The notes under the pieces: generated by a model
What the model saw: the letters and a program-made list of their open reading frames with translations, nothing else
The model's database searches: none
What the model was told of the DNA's origin: nothing
Shown here: one piece after another, positions 54,312-62,715 of the stretch
Position numbering within the stretch: the stretch's first letter is position 1
Layout: each line of letters starts with the position of its first letter
From: Enterocloster asparagiformis
GTDB lineage: Bacteria; Bacillota; Clostridia; Lachnospirales; Lachnospiraceae
DNA length: 64,000 nucleotides
Assembly (NCBI GenBank): GCA_018380885.1
Contig: JAGZSY010000004.1
Location: 248,001-312,000 of the forward strand
Reading direction: 5' to 3'
Made by a program: the position numbers and the translations under genes

Positions 54312-55775
54312 ATGGAACAACGGTATGATGTATTGATTGTAGGCGGAGGCGTGGTCGGCAGCGCCATTGCCAGGGAAATGGCCAGGTACCAGCTGAAGAT
54401 CGGCGTGCTGGAGAAGAACCTGGATGTCTGCTACGAGACCAGCGGGCGGAATTCCGCGGTGGTTCACGGCGGTTTCGCCTACGACACCGGGACGCTGAAG
54501 GCGAGGCTCTGCGTGGAAGGAAACAGGATGATGGACCAGCTGTCCCGGGAGCTGGATTTCAGATTCCAGCGCTGCGGAAAGGTGCTGGTGGGCAATACCG
54601 GGGAGGATATGGAAACCCTGAAGCGCACGCTGAAGCAGGGAGAGGCCAACGGGGCCAGGGGGCTGGTGATCATTGACAAGGAAAAGCTTCATGAGCTGGT
54701 GCCCGCGGTGGTGGGAGAGTTCGCCATGTTTTCGCCCAACAGCGGTATCCTGGACCCCTTCAACTACACCATCGCCCTGGCGGAGAACGCCCACGACAAC
54801 GGGGTGGACTACTATCTGGACCACCAGGTGACGGCCATCGACCGGGACGACGACGGTATTTACCGCCTGACGACCAACCGGGGAACGTTTTACACCCGCT
54901 GGGTGGTCAACAGCGCGGGCCTGGGGTGCGGCAGGGTTTCCGATATGCTGGGGATCAAAGGGTACAAGGTGATCGGTTCCAAGGGCGATTATATCATCCT
55001 GGACAAACGGACCGGGCCCCTTCTGCCCATGCCGGTTTATCCGGTGCCCAGCAACACCTACATGGGGATACATGTGACCAACACCACGGACGGGAACGTG
55101 ATCATCGGGCCCAACGCTGAGACGGTGACGGATTTTAGCTATTACGGGGTTCCCCAGGAGAATATGGATTACCTGGCAAAGAGCGCCTCCGACCTGTGGC
55201 CCTGCATCCGCAAGTCGGACTACATACGCAACTATTCGGGTATTCTGCCCAAGTGGGTGGACGATCAGGGCGTGATCCAGGATTTTAAGATCGAGATTCG
55301 GGACGACCTGGCGCCCCGTGCCATCAACCTGGTGGGCATCGAGTCCCCGGGCCTGACCGCGGCCGTACCCATCGCGCGGTACGCCATTGAACTTATGAAG
55401 GAGCGGGAGGCGCTAAAGCCCAACCACGGCTTTAACCCGGTGCGCAGGGGCATTGTCCGCTTTGCGGAGCAGTCCCTGGAGGAGCAGGCCCGCCTGGTTG
55501 CGGAAAATCCCGACTACGGCGAGGTGATCTGCCGCTGCGAGAAGGTGACCAGGGCGGAGATACTCCAGGCCATCCACAATCCGCTGGGCGTGGACACCAT
55601 GGTGGGCATCAAATACAGGACCCGCTCCATGATGGGGCGCTGCCAGGGCGGCTACTGCCAGATGCGCATCGCCAAAATGATCGAGGAAGAGCTGGGCAAA
55701 CAGGAGACGGACGTGCGCTATGCCAGGCAGGGCTCACAGATGTTTTTCGGCAAGGTCCGCGGGGAGGTGCGGTGA
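54312..55775 (+). CDS. FAD-dependent dehydrogenase, GlpA-like, with C-terminal [2Fe-2S]-binding domain
   Basis: The 487-residue flavoprotein is of the DAO/GlpA/L-2-hydroxyglutarate oxidase type. The FAD motif VLIVGGGVVGSAIAREMARY lies at residues 7-26, with the NSAVVHGGF loop near 49. The C-terminal BFD-like domain (about 400-460) has CRCEKVTR and RCQGGYC, four cysteines for an iron-sulfur centre. With the next two genes it forms the triad found in Clostridia as anaerobic glycerol-3-phosphate dehydrogenase. AGGAGGGG is 8 nt before ATG 54312. The substrate could instead be a 2-hydroxyacid. Confidence 0.88.
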   Translation: MEQRYDVLIVGGGVVGSAIAREMARYQLKIGVLEKNLDVCYETSGRNSAVVHGGFAYDTGTLKARLCVEGNRMMDQLSRELDFRFQRCGKVLVGNTGEDMETLKRTLKQGEANGARGLVIIDKEKLHELVPAVVGEFAMFSPNSGILDPFNYTIALAENAHDNGVDYYLDHQVTAIDRDDDGIYRLTTNRGTFYTRWVVNSAGLGCGRVSDMLGIKGYKVIGSKGDYIILDKRTGPLLPMPVYPVPSNTYMGIHVTNTTDGNVIIGPNAETVTDFSYYGVPQENMDYLAKSASDLWPCIRKSDYIRNYSGILPKWVDDQGVIQDFKIEIRDDLAPRAINLVGIESPGLTAAVPIARYAIELMKEREALKPNHGFNPVRRGIVRFAEQSLEEQARLVAENPDYGEVICRCEKVTRAEILQAIHNPLGVDTMVGIKYRTRSMMGRCQGGYCQMRIAKMIEEELGKQETDVRYARQGSQMFFGKVRGEVR

Positions 55776-57016
55776 TGGAGATGAGAAATGTGGACGTAAT
55801 TATTGTGGGGGGCGGCCCGGCCGGTCTGGCGGCCGCGGTAAAGCTGCATGAGCAGGGGATTGTCAACCTGCTGATTATCGAGCGCGAGAAGCAGCTGGGC
55901 GGAATCCTGCGCCAGTGCATACACGACGGCTTCGGGCTGACGCGGTTTAAGACCACCCTCAGCGGGCCGGAGTACGCCCAGCGTTTTATCGATCAGGTGA
56001 AGGAACTGGGCATCCCCTATGTCACGGACACCACGGTGCTGGAGGTATCCGGCGGCAAGGTGGTCACCGCGGTCTCGTCCGCGGGCCTGGTGCGATGGAA
56101 GGCCAAGGCTGTGATTCTGACTATGGGCTGCAGGGAGCGCACCAGGGGCGCCCTGGGGATTCCCGGGGAGCGGCCCGCCGGGGTGTTCACCGCCGGGGTG
56201 GCCCAGGCGTATATGAACCTGTACAATACCATGCCGGCCAGGGAGGTGGTGATCCTGGGGTCCGGCGATATCGGCATGATCATGGCCCGCCGCCTGACTC
56301 TGGAGGGAGCGCACGTGCAGGCGGTGTTTGAGATTCAGCCCTATCCCAGCGGCCTGCCCCGGAATATTGAACAGTGTCTGAACGATTATGCCATCCCGCT
56401 GTATCTGAGCCATACGGTGACGCAGATACACGGGGACGCGCGGCTGACCGGGGTGACGGTGTCCCGGGTGGACGAACATATGAAGCCAATCCCGGGGACG
56501 GAGCGGGAGTACACCTGCGACACGCTGATTCTCTCCGTGGGGCTGATCCCGGAGAATGAGCTGTCCCTGGACGCCGGGGTGACCTTGGACGGACGTACCA
56601 GGGGGGCGCTGGTGGACGAGCATTTCCAGACGGATGTGGAGGGCATTTTTGCCGCGGGCAATGTGCTGCACGTCCACGATCTGGTGGATTTCGTGTCCAT
56701 GGAGGCCGAGGACCTGGCAAATAGCGCGGCCGAGTATGTGCGCGAGGGACGTCTGCCGGAGTGCCCCATCGCTGTGCACACGGATGGGAATATCAACCAC
56801 ACGGTGCCCCAGCGGGTGAGCGGCACAAGGTCCTTTAAGCTGTCCATGCGCGTGAACCGGCCGTTAAAGAACTGCCGCATCGTGGTGCGCCAGGGCGGGG
56901 CGGAGATCGCGGCAAAGAAGATGAAAAAAGCCATTCCGGCGGAAATGATCCAGATGACCATCAAGGCGGATCAGATGAGCGGGGGCAAGGATCTGGAGGT
57001 GAGTGTGGAATGCTGA
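55775..57016 (+). CDS. FAD/NAD(P)-binding oxidoreductase (partner of GlpA-like protein)
   Basis: The 413-residue pyridine nucleotide-disulfide-type oxidoreductase has an N-terminal FAD site VDVIIVGGGPAGLAAAVKLH and an internal NAD site VVILGSGDIGMIMARRLTLE (about 160-179). CxxC-like residues appear in EKQLGGILRQCIHDGF. A C-terminal VFAAGNVLHVHDLVDFVS-type FAD motif (here IFAAGNVLHVHDLVDFVS) is near 295. It probably passes electrons from the GlpA-like flavoprotein to a carrier. The start overlaps the preceding stop (TGATG), and the end overlaps the next gene by 7 bp. Confidence 0.88.
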   Translation: MEMRNVDVIIVGGGPAGLAAAVKLHEQGIVNLLIIEREKQLGGILRQCIHDGFGLTRFKTTLSGPEYAQRFIDQVKELGIPYVTDTTVLEVSGGKVVTAVSSAGLVRWKAKAVILTMGCRERTRGALGIPGERPAGVFTAGVAQAYMNLYNTMPAREVVILGSGDIGMIMARRLTLEGAHVQAVFEIQPYPSGLPRNIEQCLNDYAIPLYLSHTVTQIHGDARLTGVTVSRVDEHMKPIPGTEREYTCDTLILSVGLIPENELSLDAGVTLDGRTRGALVDEHFQTDVEGIFAAGNVLHVHDLVDFVSMEAEDLANSAAEYVREGRLPECPIAVHTDGNINHTVPQRVSGTRSFKLSMRVNRPLKNCRIVVRQGGAEIAAKKMKKAIPAEMIQMTIKADQMSGGKDLEVSVEC

Positions 57017-57372
57017 GAGAGTTCACGTGTATTATCTGCCCCAACGGGTGCGAGATTTCGGCGGAGATTGAGGACGGCAGGGTGATTTCCATAGAGGGCG
57101 CCGCCTGTCCCAAGGGCAAGGACTATGTGAATCAGGAGCTGACGGACCCGCAGAGGAATATTGCGACCTCGGTGTTGGTGCGGGGAGGGGAACTGCCCCT
57201 AGCCAGCGTCAGGCTGACCAGAGCGATTCCCAAGGGAAAGATTTTTGCCGTGATGGACCAGATCAAACAGATCGCCCTGGAAGCGCCGGTGGAAGCCGGG
57301 ACAGTGGTGATCGGGAATGTGCTGGGTCTGGGGAGCGACGTGATCGTGACTAAGACTGTGGAGAAGAAGTGA
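57010..57372 (+). CDS. DUF1667 domain-containing protein
   Basis: The 120-residue protein has an N-terminal cysteine cluster (CIICPNGC at 7-14, AACPKG near 33) suggesting an iron-sulfur or zinc site. The DUF1667 core follows with LPLASVRLTRAIPKGKIFAV. DUF1667 proteins nearly always follow a GlpA-like and an FAD oxidoreductase gene and are thought to be the small electron-transfer subunit. GGAGG lies upstream within the overlapping gene. Confidence 0.88.
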   Translation: MLREFTCIICPNGCEISAEIEDGRVISIEGAACPKGKDYVNQELTDPQRNIATSVLVRGGELPLASVRLTRAIPKGKIFAVMDQIKQIALEAPVEAGTVVIGNVLGLGSDVIVTKTVEKK

Positions 57373-57427
57373 GCCGCCGCGGCCCGGCCGGCGGTGTGGG
57401 AAAAGAACTTGATATAGAAGGAATAAA

Positions 57428-57473
57428 AAGCGCCTCCATGAGCCGGACTAAAAAGCGGCCTGTGGAGGCGCTT
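57428..57473 (+). terminator. Hairpin after the FAD-oxidoreductase operon
   Basis: AAGCGCCTCCA (57428-57438) pairs with TGGAGGCGCTT (57463-57473). It is followed by only a few T residues, so termination strength is uncertain. The rest of 57474-57566 shows nothing further. Confidence 0.55.
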
Positions 57474-57566
57474 CTGCGTTAAATCTGATCGGGCCTTGTC
57501 CGCAAAGGAGGGCGGGGCGTCCATGGCGGGGGCTTCTGCTGGAAAATACCTGCGATTTACATGTGA

Positions 57567-57595
57567 TTGTAATTTTGCTAAAATTGTTCTATGAT
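57567..57595 (+). promoter_or_regulatory. Promoter of the dCMP deaminase/radical SAM pair
   Basis: TTGTAA (57567-57572) and TATGAT (57590-57595) are 17 bp apart, 87 bp upstream of the next start codon. Confidence 0.6.
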
Positions 57596-57681
57596 AGAGG
57601 GAAACGGTCCCGCGGCCGGCAGGACGATCTGAGGCCGGCGGCAGGCTATACTTGAAATAATGGATTGAGGAGGTAACGGCG

Positions 57682-58176
57682 ATGTCAGGAAAACGCACGG
57701 ATTATATTACATGGGACGAGTATTTTATGGGGGTGGCCATTTTGGCGGGAAAGCGGTCAAAGGACCCCAGCACCCAGGTGGGCGCCTGCATTGTGAGTCC
57801 GGACAACAAGATTCTCTCCATGGGCTACAACGGTTTCCCCAAAGGCTGCTCCGACGATGAGTTCCCCTGGGGAAAGGAGAGCGAGGGGGAGGACCCCTAC
57901 AACGCAAAGTATTTCTACTCCACCCACAGCGAGCTGAACGCGATTCTCAACTACCGGGGCGGAAGCCTGGAGGGGAGCAAGCTCTACGTGACCCTGTTTC
58001 CCTGCAATGAGTGCGCCAAGGCGATCATCCAGGCCGGCATCAAGACCATTGTGTACGGCCAGGACAAGTATGCCGATACCCCGGCGGTGCGCGCTTCCAA
58101 GCGTATGCTGAACGCGGCGGGGGTGCGCTATTATCAGTATCAGTCCACCGGGCGGAAGATTGAGATCGAGGTGTAA
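57682..58176 (+). CDS. dCMP deaminase (deoxycytidylate deaminase family)
   Basis: The 164-residue zinc enzyme converts dCMP to dUMP for thymidylate synthesis. The zinc/catalytic motif is HSELNAI at residues 82-88 and PCNECAK at 108-114 (His82, Glu84, Cys108, Cys111). The N-terminal WDEYFMGVAILAGKRSKDPS is typical. GGAGG precedes the ATG. It is only 3 bp from the next gene, hence co-transcribed, although no metabolic link is evident. Confidence 0.92.
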   Translation: MSGKRTDYITWDEYFMGVAILAGKRSKDPSTQVGACIVSPDNKILSMGYNGFPKGCSDDEFPWGKESEGEDPYNAKYFYSTHSELNAILNYRGGSLEGSKLYVTLFPCNECAKAIIQAGIKTIVYGQDKYADTPAVRASKRMLNAAGVRYYQYQSTGRKIEIEV

Positions 58177-58179
58177 GCC

Positions 58180-59943
58180 ATGAAATTCCTTTTGGCGGCG
58201 GTGAACGCCAAATATATTCACTCCAACCTGGGAATCTACAGCCTGAAGGCATACGCAGAGTCCCGCAAAGCCGGTGGGGAGGTGGAAATCGAGCTGGCGG
58301 AGTACACCATCAACCACCAGCCGGAGCAGGTGCTGCAGGACATTTACCGCAGGCGGCCGGAGGCGGTGGGATTTTCCTGCTATATCTGGAATATATCCTT
58401 TATCCGGGAGCTGATCGCCGACCTGGCGCTGGTGCTGCCGGATACGGATATCTGGCTGGGCGGGCCGGAGGTGTCCTTTGACTGTCAAGCCCTGATGCGC
58501 TCCCTGCCCACGGTGCGGGGGGTGATGAAGGGGGAGGGCGAGGAGACCTTTTACCGGCTGGTGTGCGCCTATGAGCGCGCGCAGGCGGCGGGCGGGCAAA
58601 GGGGGGCCGCCCCGGGAACCGGGGACCTTGGCCTCACGGAGATTCCCGGCCTGGCCTTTCGCGGCCCGGACGGCGGCATCTGCGAGACACCCGCCGGGCC
58701 TGCGGCCGACATGGGAGCATTTCCATTTTCCTACGAGAAGCTGGGAACCGGGAATCTGGAACACCGGATCATCTACTATGAGAGCAGCAGAGGCTGCCCT
58801 TTTTCCTGCTCCTACTGCCTTTCCTCCGTGGACAAGGCTCTGCGCTTCCGGCCGCTCCCCCTGGTGGAACGGGAGCTGGACTGGTTTCTGGAGAAAAAGG
58901 TGCCCCAGGTGAAATTTGTGGACCGCACCTTCAACTGCAAGAAAAGCCACGCCCTGGCTATCTGGCGCTACATTCTGGAGCACGACAACGGAGTGACCAA
59001 CTTCCACTTTGAGATCGCCGCCGATCTGCTGGGCGAGGAGGAGATGGCGGTTCTGGAGAAGATGCGCCCCGGCCTGGCGCAGCTGGAGATCGGCGTGCAG
59101 TCCACCAACTCGGAGACGCTGCACGAGATACGCAGGCGCACGGATATCGGGGGGATTGGCCGGATTACAGCCCGCATCAACAGCTGGCACAACATCCACC
59201 AGCACCTGGACCTGATCGCCGGCCTGCCCTATGAGGGCCTGGAGCGTTTTCAGGAGTCCTTTAACCAGGTGTATGAAATGGAGCCGGAGCAGCTGCAGCT
59301 GGGCTTTTTGAAGGTGCTTAAAGGCTCTTACATGGCGGAAATGGCGGAGTCCTACGGCCTGGTCTATTCCGGCAGGCCGCCCTACGAGGTGCTCTCCACC
59401 AGATGGCTGTCCTACGGGGAGCTGCTGGAGCTAAAGGCCGTGGAGGAGATGGTGGAGATACACTACAACAGCCGCCAGTTTGTCCACACCCTGGCCCTGC
59501 TGCGGGAAGAGTTTTCCACACCCTACCACATGTTTTTACACATGGCCGGGTTCTACCGGGAGCAGGGGTACGCCGGCGTAAATCACAGCCGGATCGCACG
59601 CTATGAGATTTTGTGGAGGATGATCTGCGGCCTCACGGAGGACGGCGGCCGGAGGGAGATTTACCGGGACGAGCTGGTTTTCGACCTGTATCTGCGGGAA
59701 AATTCCAAGAGCAGGCCGGAATTTGCCCGGGATCAGGGGCCGTTCAAGGAGCGGATGCGGGAGTTTTACCGGGCAGAGGCGGATGCGCCCCGCTATCTGA
59801 AGGGGTATGGGAGCTGCGACGGGCGCCAGCTTCAGCGGATGACCCACATGGAAGGCATGAGGGACGGCTCCCTGGTGCTGTTCGACTACCGCGACCGAGA
59901 TCCCCTGGATTATAACGCCAGGACGTACTGCCTGAATTTGTAA
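58180..59943 (+). CDS. B12-binding-domain radical SAM protein (DUF4080-type)
   Basis: The 587-residue protein has an N-terminal cobalamin-binding-like Rossmann domain (residues 1-130), a linker and a radical SAM barrel whose [4Fe-4S] cysteines are Cys206, Cys210 and Cys213 (RGCPFSCSYC). A C-terminal DUF4080 helical region follows. The N-domain lacks the DxHxxG loop of tight B12 binders: it reads AAVNAKYIHSNLGIYSLK, where H14 may serve. Radical SAM proteins of this class carry out methylations or ring changes, and the substrate here is unknown. No ATG with a strong ribosome site other than 58180 is near. Confidence 0.88.
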   Translation: MKFLLAAVNAKYIHSNLGIYSLKAYAESRKAGGEVEIELAEYTINHQPEQVLQDIYRRRPEAVGFSCYIWNISFIRELIADLALVLPDTDIWLGGPEVSFDCQALMRSLPTVRGVMKGEGEETFYRLVCAYERAQAAGGQRGAAPGTGDLGLTEIPGLAFRGPDGGICETPAGPAADMGAFPFSYEKLGTGNLEHRIIYYESSRGCPFSCSYCLSSVDKALRFRPLPLVERELDWFLEKKVPQVKFVDRTFNCKKSHALAIWRYILEHDNGVTNFHFEIAADLLGEEEMAVLEKMRPGLAQLEIGVQSTNSETLHEIRRRTDIGGIGRITARINSWHNIHQHLDLIAGLPYEGLERFQESFNQVYEMEPEQLQLGFLKVLKGSYMAEMAESYGLVYSGRPPYEVLSTRWLSYGELLELKAVEEMVEIHYNSRQFVHTLALLREEFSTPYHMFLHMAGFYREQGYAGVNHSRIARYEILWRMICGLTEDGGRREIYRDELVFDLYLRENSKSRPEFARDQGPFKERMREFYRAEADAPRYLKGYGSCDGRQLQRMTHMEGMRDGSLVLFDYRDRDPLDYNARTYCLNL

Positions 59944-60017
59944 GTCGACATAAAATAAACAGCGCCGCGCCGTAGCGCGCGGGCTGCGGGATTGCTGTAG
60001 AAAGGAACCCACATCAG

Positions 60018-60677
60018 ATGGCGAAACGAGAGACAAAAGCGCAAAAGGCGGAGCGGATTCAGAAGATACTGGCCGCTCTGGACCGTGAGTACGGCACGGA
60101 ATACCGCTGCTACTTAAACTATGAGACCCCGTGGCAGCTGCTGATCGCTGTGATCATGAGCGCCCAGTGCACGGATGCCCGGGTCAACATTGTCACCGCG
60201 GACCTGTTTCAAAAATACGACACCCTGGAAAAGTTCGCCGGAGCGGACTTGAAAGAGCTGGAGCAGGACATTCACTCCATCGGCTTTTACCACATGAAGG
60301 CCAAAAATATCATCGCCTGCTGCCGCGATCTGGTGGAAAAGCACGGCGGGGAGGTGCCGAGGACCATCGAGGAGCTGACGGCTCTGGCCGGGGTGGGCCG
60401 AAAGACCGCTAACGTGATCCGCGGAAATATTTACAACGAGCCGAGTATCGTGGTGGACACCCATGTAAAGCGGATTTCCCGCAAGCTGGGGCTGACCGCG
60501 CAGGAGGACCCGGTCAGGATCGAGCAGGATCTGATGAAGGCGCTGCCGGAGGATCACTGGATTCTGTGGAATATCCACATCATCACCCTGGGTCGCACCG
60601 TCTGCATTGCCAGGCGCCCCAAATGCGGCGGCTGCTTCCTGCGGGAGTTCTGCCCGGGCCGGGAGGACGAGAGCTGA
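60018..60677 (+). CDS. nth: Endonuclease III
   Basis: The 219-residue DNA glycosylase/AP lyase removes oxidised pyrimidines. The helix-hairpin-helix has catalytic Lys129 in AGVGRKTANVI and Asp147 in VVDTHVKRIS. The C-terminal [4Fe-4S] set Cys-x6-Cys-x2-Cys-x5-Cys is present (CIARRPKCGGCFLREFC). It is monocistronic with a strong terminator at 60711-60767. Confidence 0.96.
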   Translation: MAKRETKAQKAERIQKILAALDREYGTEYRCYLNYETPWQLLIAVIMSAQCTDARVNIVTADLFQKYDTLEKFAGADLKELEQDIHSIGFYHMKAKNIIACCRDLVEKHGGEVPRTIEELTALAGVGRKTANVIRGNIYNEPSIVVDTHVKRISRKLGLTAQEDPVRIEQDLMKALPEDHWILWNIHIITLGRTVCIARRPKCGGCFLREFCPGREDES

Positions 60678-60710
60678 TGCGGCGCATGCTGCGCACATAA
60701 ACAGATTAAA

Positions 60711-60767
60711 AGACAGAGGCACGGTCCCGTCACCAGCAGGTGATTCGCCGTGCCTCTGTCTTTTTTT
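60711..60767. terminator. Strong bidirectional terminator
   Basis: A perfect 14-bp stem (60711-60724 with 60748-60761) is followed by TTTTTTT. It separates nth from the convergent RpiR gene. Confidence 0.9.
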
Positions 60768-60846
60768 GCGCGCCCGGCAGGTATGCGCCGGGGCGGGGAG
60801 CAGCCGTGCCGCTTAAGCGGCCGGCCCAGGGTGGGAAACTGCGGTT

Positions 60847-61704
60847 TTACAGCATCTTTTCCGCGATGGCCCAAGAGGTTTTCTGCTTATTTTTCTCCGC
60901 GTCCCCGTTCATTCTCCGAAACAGCTCCGCGTAGAGAATGTCCACCATGTACATCTGCGAGGCGATGGCCGAGATGGAGCCGCCCTGCATGGGGCCTTCT
61001 CTGGCTCCGCACTGCAGGAGGATGTCCGTGTAGGGCGCTGCCGGCGTTTTTAAGAAGCTGGTGATAAACACCGTGGTGGCCCCGGACTCTTTGGCGGATT
61101 TGGCGATCTGGATGCAGTCCTTGGTCATGCCGGAATTGCAGAAGATGATGGCCAGGTCCCCGGAGCGCAGCAGCGCGGCGGATGTCAGCTGCATGTGCGC
61201 ATCGCTGGTGAAGGAGATGTTGGGCATAAGGCGCAGAAACTTGTTCTGCATCTCCAGCGAGGTGATGGCGGAGCCGCCGAAGCCGTACAGATAAATCTGG
61301 TTCGCGGACATGATCTGGTCCACGGTCCGGCTTACGGCGTCAAAGTTCAGATAATTGAAGGCATGGCTGAGCGCAGCCGTGTACACGGACAGAATTTTCT
61401 GGGAGATTTCCCGGATATCCTTGGAATCCGCCACATCCACATTGGCGTTGATATCCAACATCTCACGGGAATGGGTGCTGAGGGCTAGGGACAATTTGAA
61501 ATCCTGGTAGCCGCCCAGCTTCAGGGAACGGCAAAAACGGAACACGGTGGTGTCTCCCACACCGCAGCGCTCCGCCAGGTCGCTGATGGTCAGATCCAGA
61601 ACCTCCTGAGGATTTGCAAGCACGAAATCCGCTACTTTTTTTTCCAGCTTGGTGAAATGACTGTAGGACGAGAGGATTTTATCGATCAGGTTGACGTCCG
61701 CCAT
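60847..61704 (-). CDS. MurR/RpiR-family transcriptional regulator
   Basis: The 285-residue protein has an N-terminal HTH_6 domain (residues 1-75: DLTISDLAERCGVGDTTVFR) and a C-terminal SIS sugar-phosphate domain (about 110-250, YLYGFGGSAITSLEMQNKFL). It lies downstream of nanE in one operon (30-bp gap). It probably senses an amino-sugar phosphate such as ManNAc-6-P or GlcNAc-6-P and controls nanE and the divergent importer through the repeated 17-bp motif (inference). Confidence 0.92.
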   Translation of the reverse strand: MADVNLIDKILSSYSHFTKLEKKVADFVLANPQEVLDLTISDLAERCGVGDTTVFRFCRSLKLGGYQDFKLSLALSTHSREMLDINANVDVADSKDIREISQKILSVYTAALSHAFNYLNFDAVSRTVDQIMSANQIYLYGFGGSAITSLEMQNKFLRLMPNISFTSDAHMQLTSAALLRSGDLAIIFCNSGMTKDCIQIAKSAKESGATTVFITSFLKTPAAPYTDILLQCGAREGPMQGGSISAIASQMYMVDILYAELFRRMNGDAEKNKQKTSWAIAEKML

Positions 61705-61734
61705 AAGTTACCTCCAAATGTAATATATGTCTTT

Positions 61735-62421
61735 TTACTGCCGGATGGCCTGCACAAAGCGCTTGGTGATTTCCAGGGGCCGGGTGATGGCGCCGCCGAT
61801 CACGGCCGCGTGGATGCCGTCCATAGAGAGTATATCATGGAGCTGTTCCGGCGTCCAGATCCCGCCTTCGGCAATCACCGGGATCCCCATGGTCTGCCCC
61901 AGGCGGGCGATCAGATCCATATCCGGGATGGCCGTCCCGGCTGTCTCAGCGGTGTAGCCGCGCAGGGTGGTGCCTACAATGTCAAAGCCCATATCCCTGG
62001 CCGCGGCCGCGTCCTCGTAGGTGGAGCAGTCCGCCATAAACAGCTGGTCTGGGTACTTCCGGCGGATGGCGGAGAACAGGGCGGGCAGGGTTACGCCGTC
62101 CGGGCGGGGCCTGCTGGTGGCGTCCAGGGCGATCACGTCCACGCCGCAGGCCGCCAGTTCATCCACCTCGCGTTCCGTGGGCGTGATGAAAACCGGGCAG
62201 TCCCCGTATACGTGTTTGATGATGCCGATCACCGGCAGATCCACGGTCTCACGGATCGCTCTGATATCCTCCACCGTGTTTGCGCGGATGCCGGCCGCAC
62301 CCCCCAGCATGGCGGCGTAGGCCATACGGGACATAATATAGGAACTGTGGAGCGGTTCATTTTCCAAAGCCTGGCAGGAAACAATCAGCTTTTTGTGAAC
62401 CTGCTCTAAAAAATTACTCAT
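61735..62421 (-). CDS. nanE: N-acetylmannosamine-6-phosphate 2-epimerase
   Basis: The 228-residue TIM-barrel epimerase turns ManNAc-6-P into GlcNAc-6-P in sialic acid breakdown. Family motifs include LIVSCQALENEPLHSSYIMS at the N-terminus, VIALDATSRPRP near 120 and VIAEGGIWTPEQ near 180, with the catalytic Lys in GIIKHVYGD. No nanA or nanK is in the window; they may lie beyond it. GGAGG precedes the ATG. Confidence 0.95.
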   Translation of the reverse strand: MSNFLEQVHKKLIVSCQALENEPLHSSYIMSRMAYAAMLGGAAGIRANTVEDIRAIRETVDLPVIGIIKHVYGDCPVFITPTEREVDELAACGVDVIALDATSRPRPDGVTLPALFSAIRRKYPDQLFMADCSTYEDAAAARDMGFDIVGTTLRGYTAETAGTAIPDMDLIARLGQTMGIPVIAEGGIWTPEQLHDILSMDGIHAAVIGGAITRPLEITKRFVQAIRQ

Positions 62422-62456
62422 TTTAGCACCTCCGAATTAAACATAATAGAATGTCG

Positions 62457-62474
62457 CATACGGGAAATGTATGG
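62457..62474. promoter_or_regulatory. Candidate RpiR operator, site 1
   Basis: CATAC-GGGAAAT-GTATG is an inverted repeat. The 17-bp stretch 62458-62474 matches 62634-62650 at 15 of 17 positions. It lies in the nanE leader, about 36 bp before the start codon. Confidence 0.55.
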
Positions 62475-62503
62475 AGACCGACAATGCCAGAGCCGCTTTT
62501 ATT

Positions 62504-62532
62504 ATTATAAATTACTAAAAGAGAAAACACAA
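62504..62532 (-). promoter_or_regulatory. Promoter of nanE-rpiR
   Basis: On the minus strand TTGTGT (62527-62532) and TATAAT (62504-62509) are 17 bp apart. The predicted start is near 62497, with operator site 1 just downstream. Confidence 0.6.
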
Positions 62533-62600
62533 GAATAAAAGAAAAATTTATTTTTATATTGTAATTATATATAAAATAAAAAATTTTTTCGTCTTTTGTG

Positions 62601-62650
62601 TTGATTTTGCATAATTGGTATGATAATATAGGACTACGGGAAAGGTATGG
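62601..62650 (+). promoter_or_regulatory. Promoter and operator site 2 of the AfuA-type importer
   Basis: TTGATT (62601-62606) and TAATAT (62624-62629) are 17 bp apart. The second copy of the motif, CTACGGGAAAGGTATGG (62634-62650), covers the predicted transcription start. Confidence 0.65.
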
Positions 62651-62715
62651 CTGTGTTTTTTCAGACAGAGCTGGACATAGTCAACTATGATTATCAAAAG
62701 GAGGAGTTATTAGTT

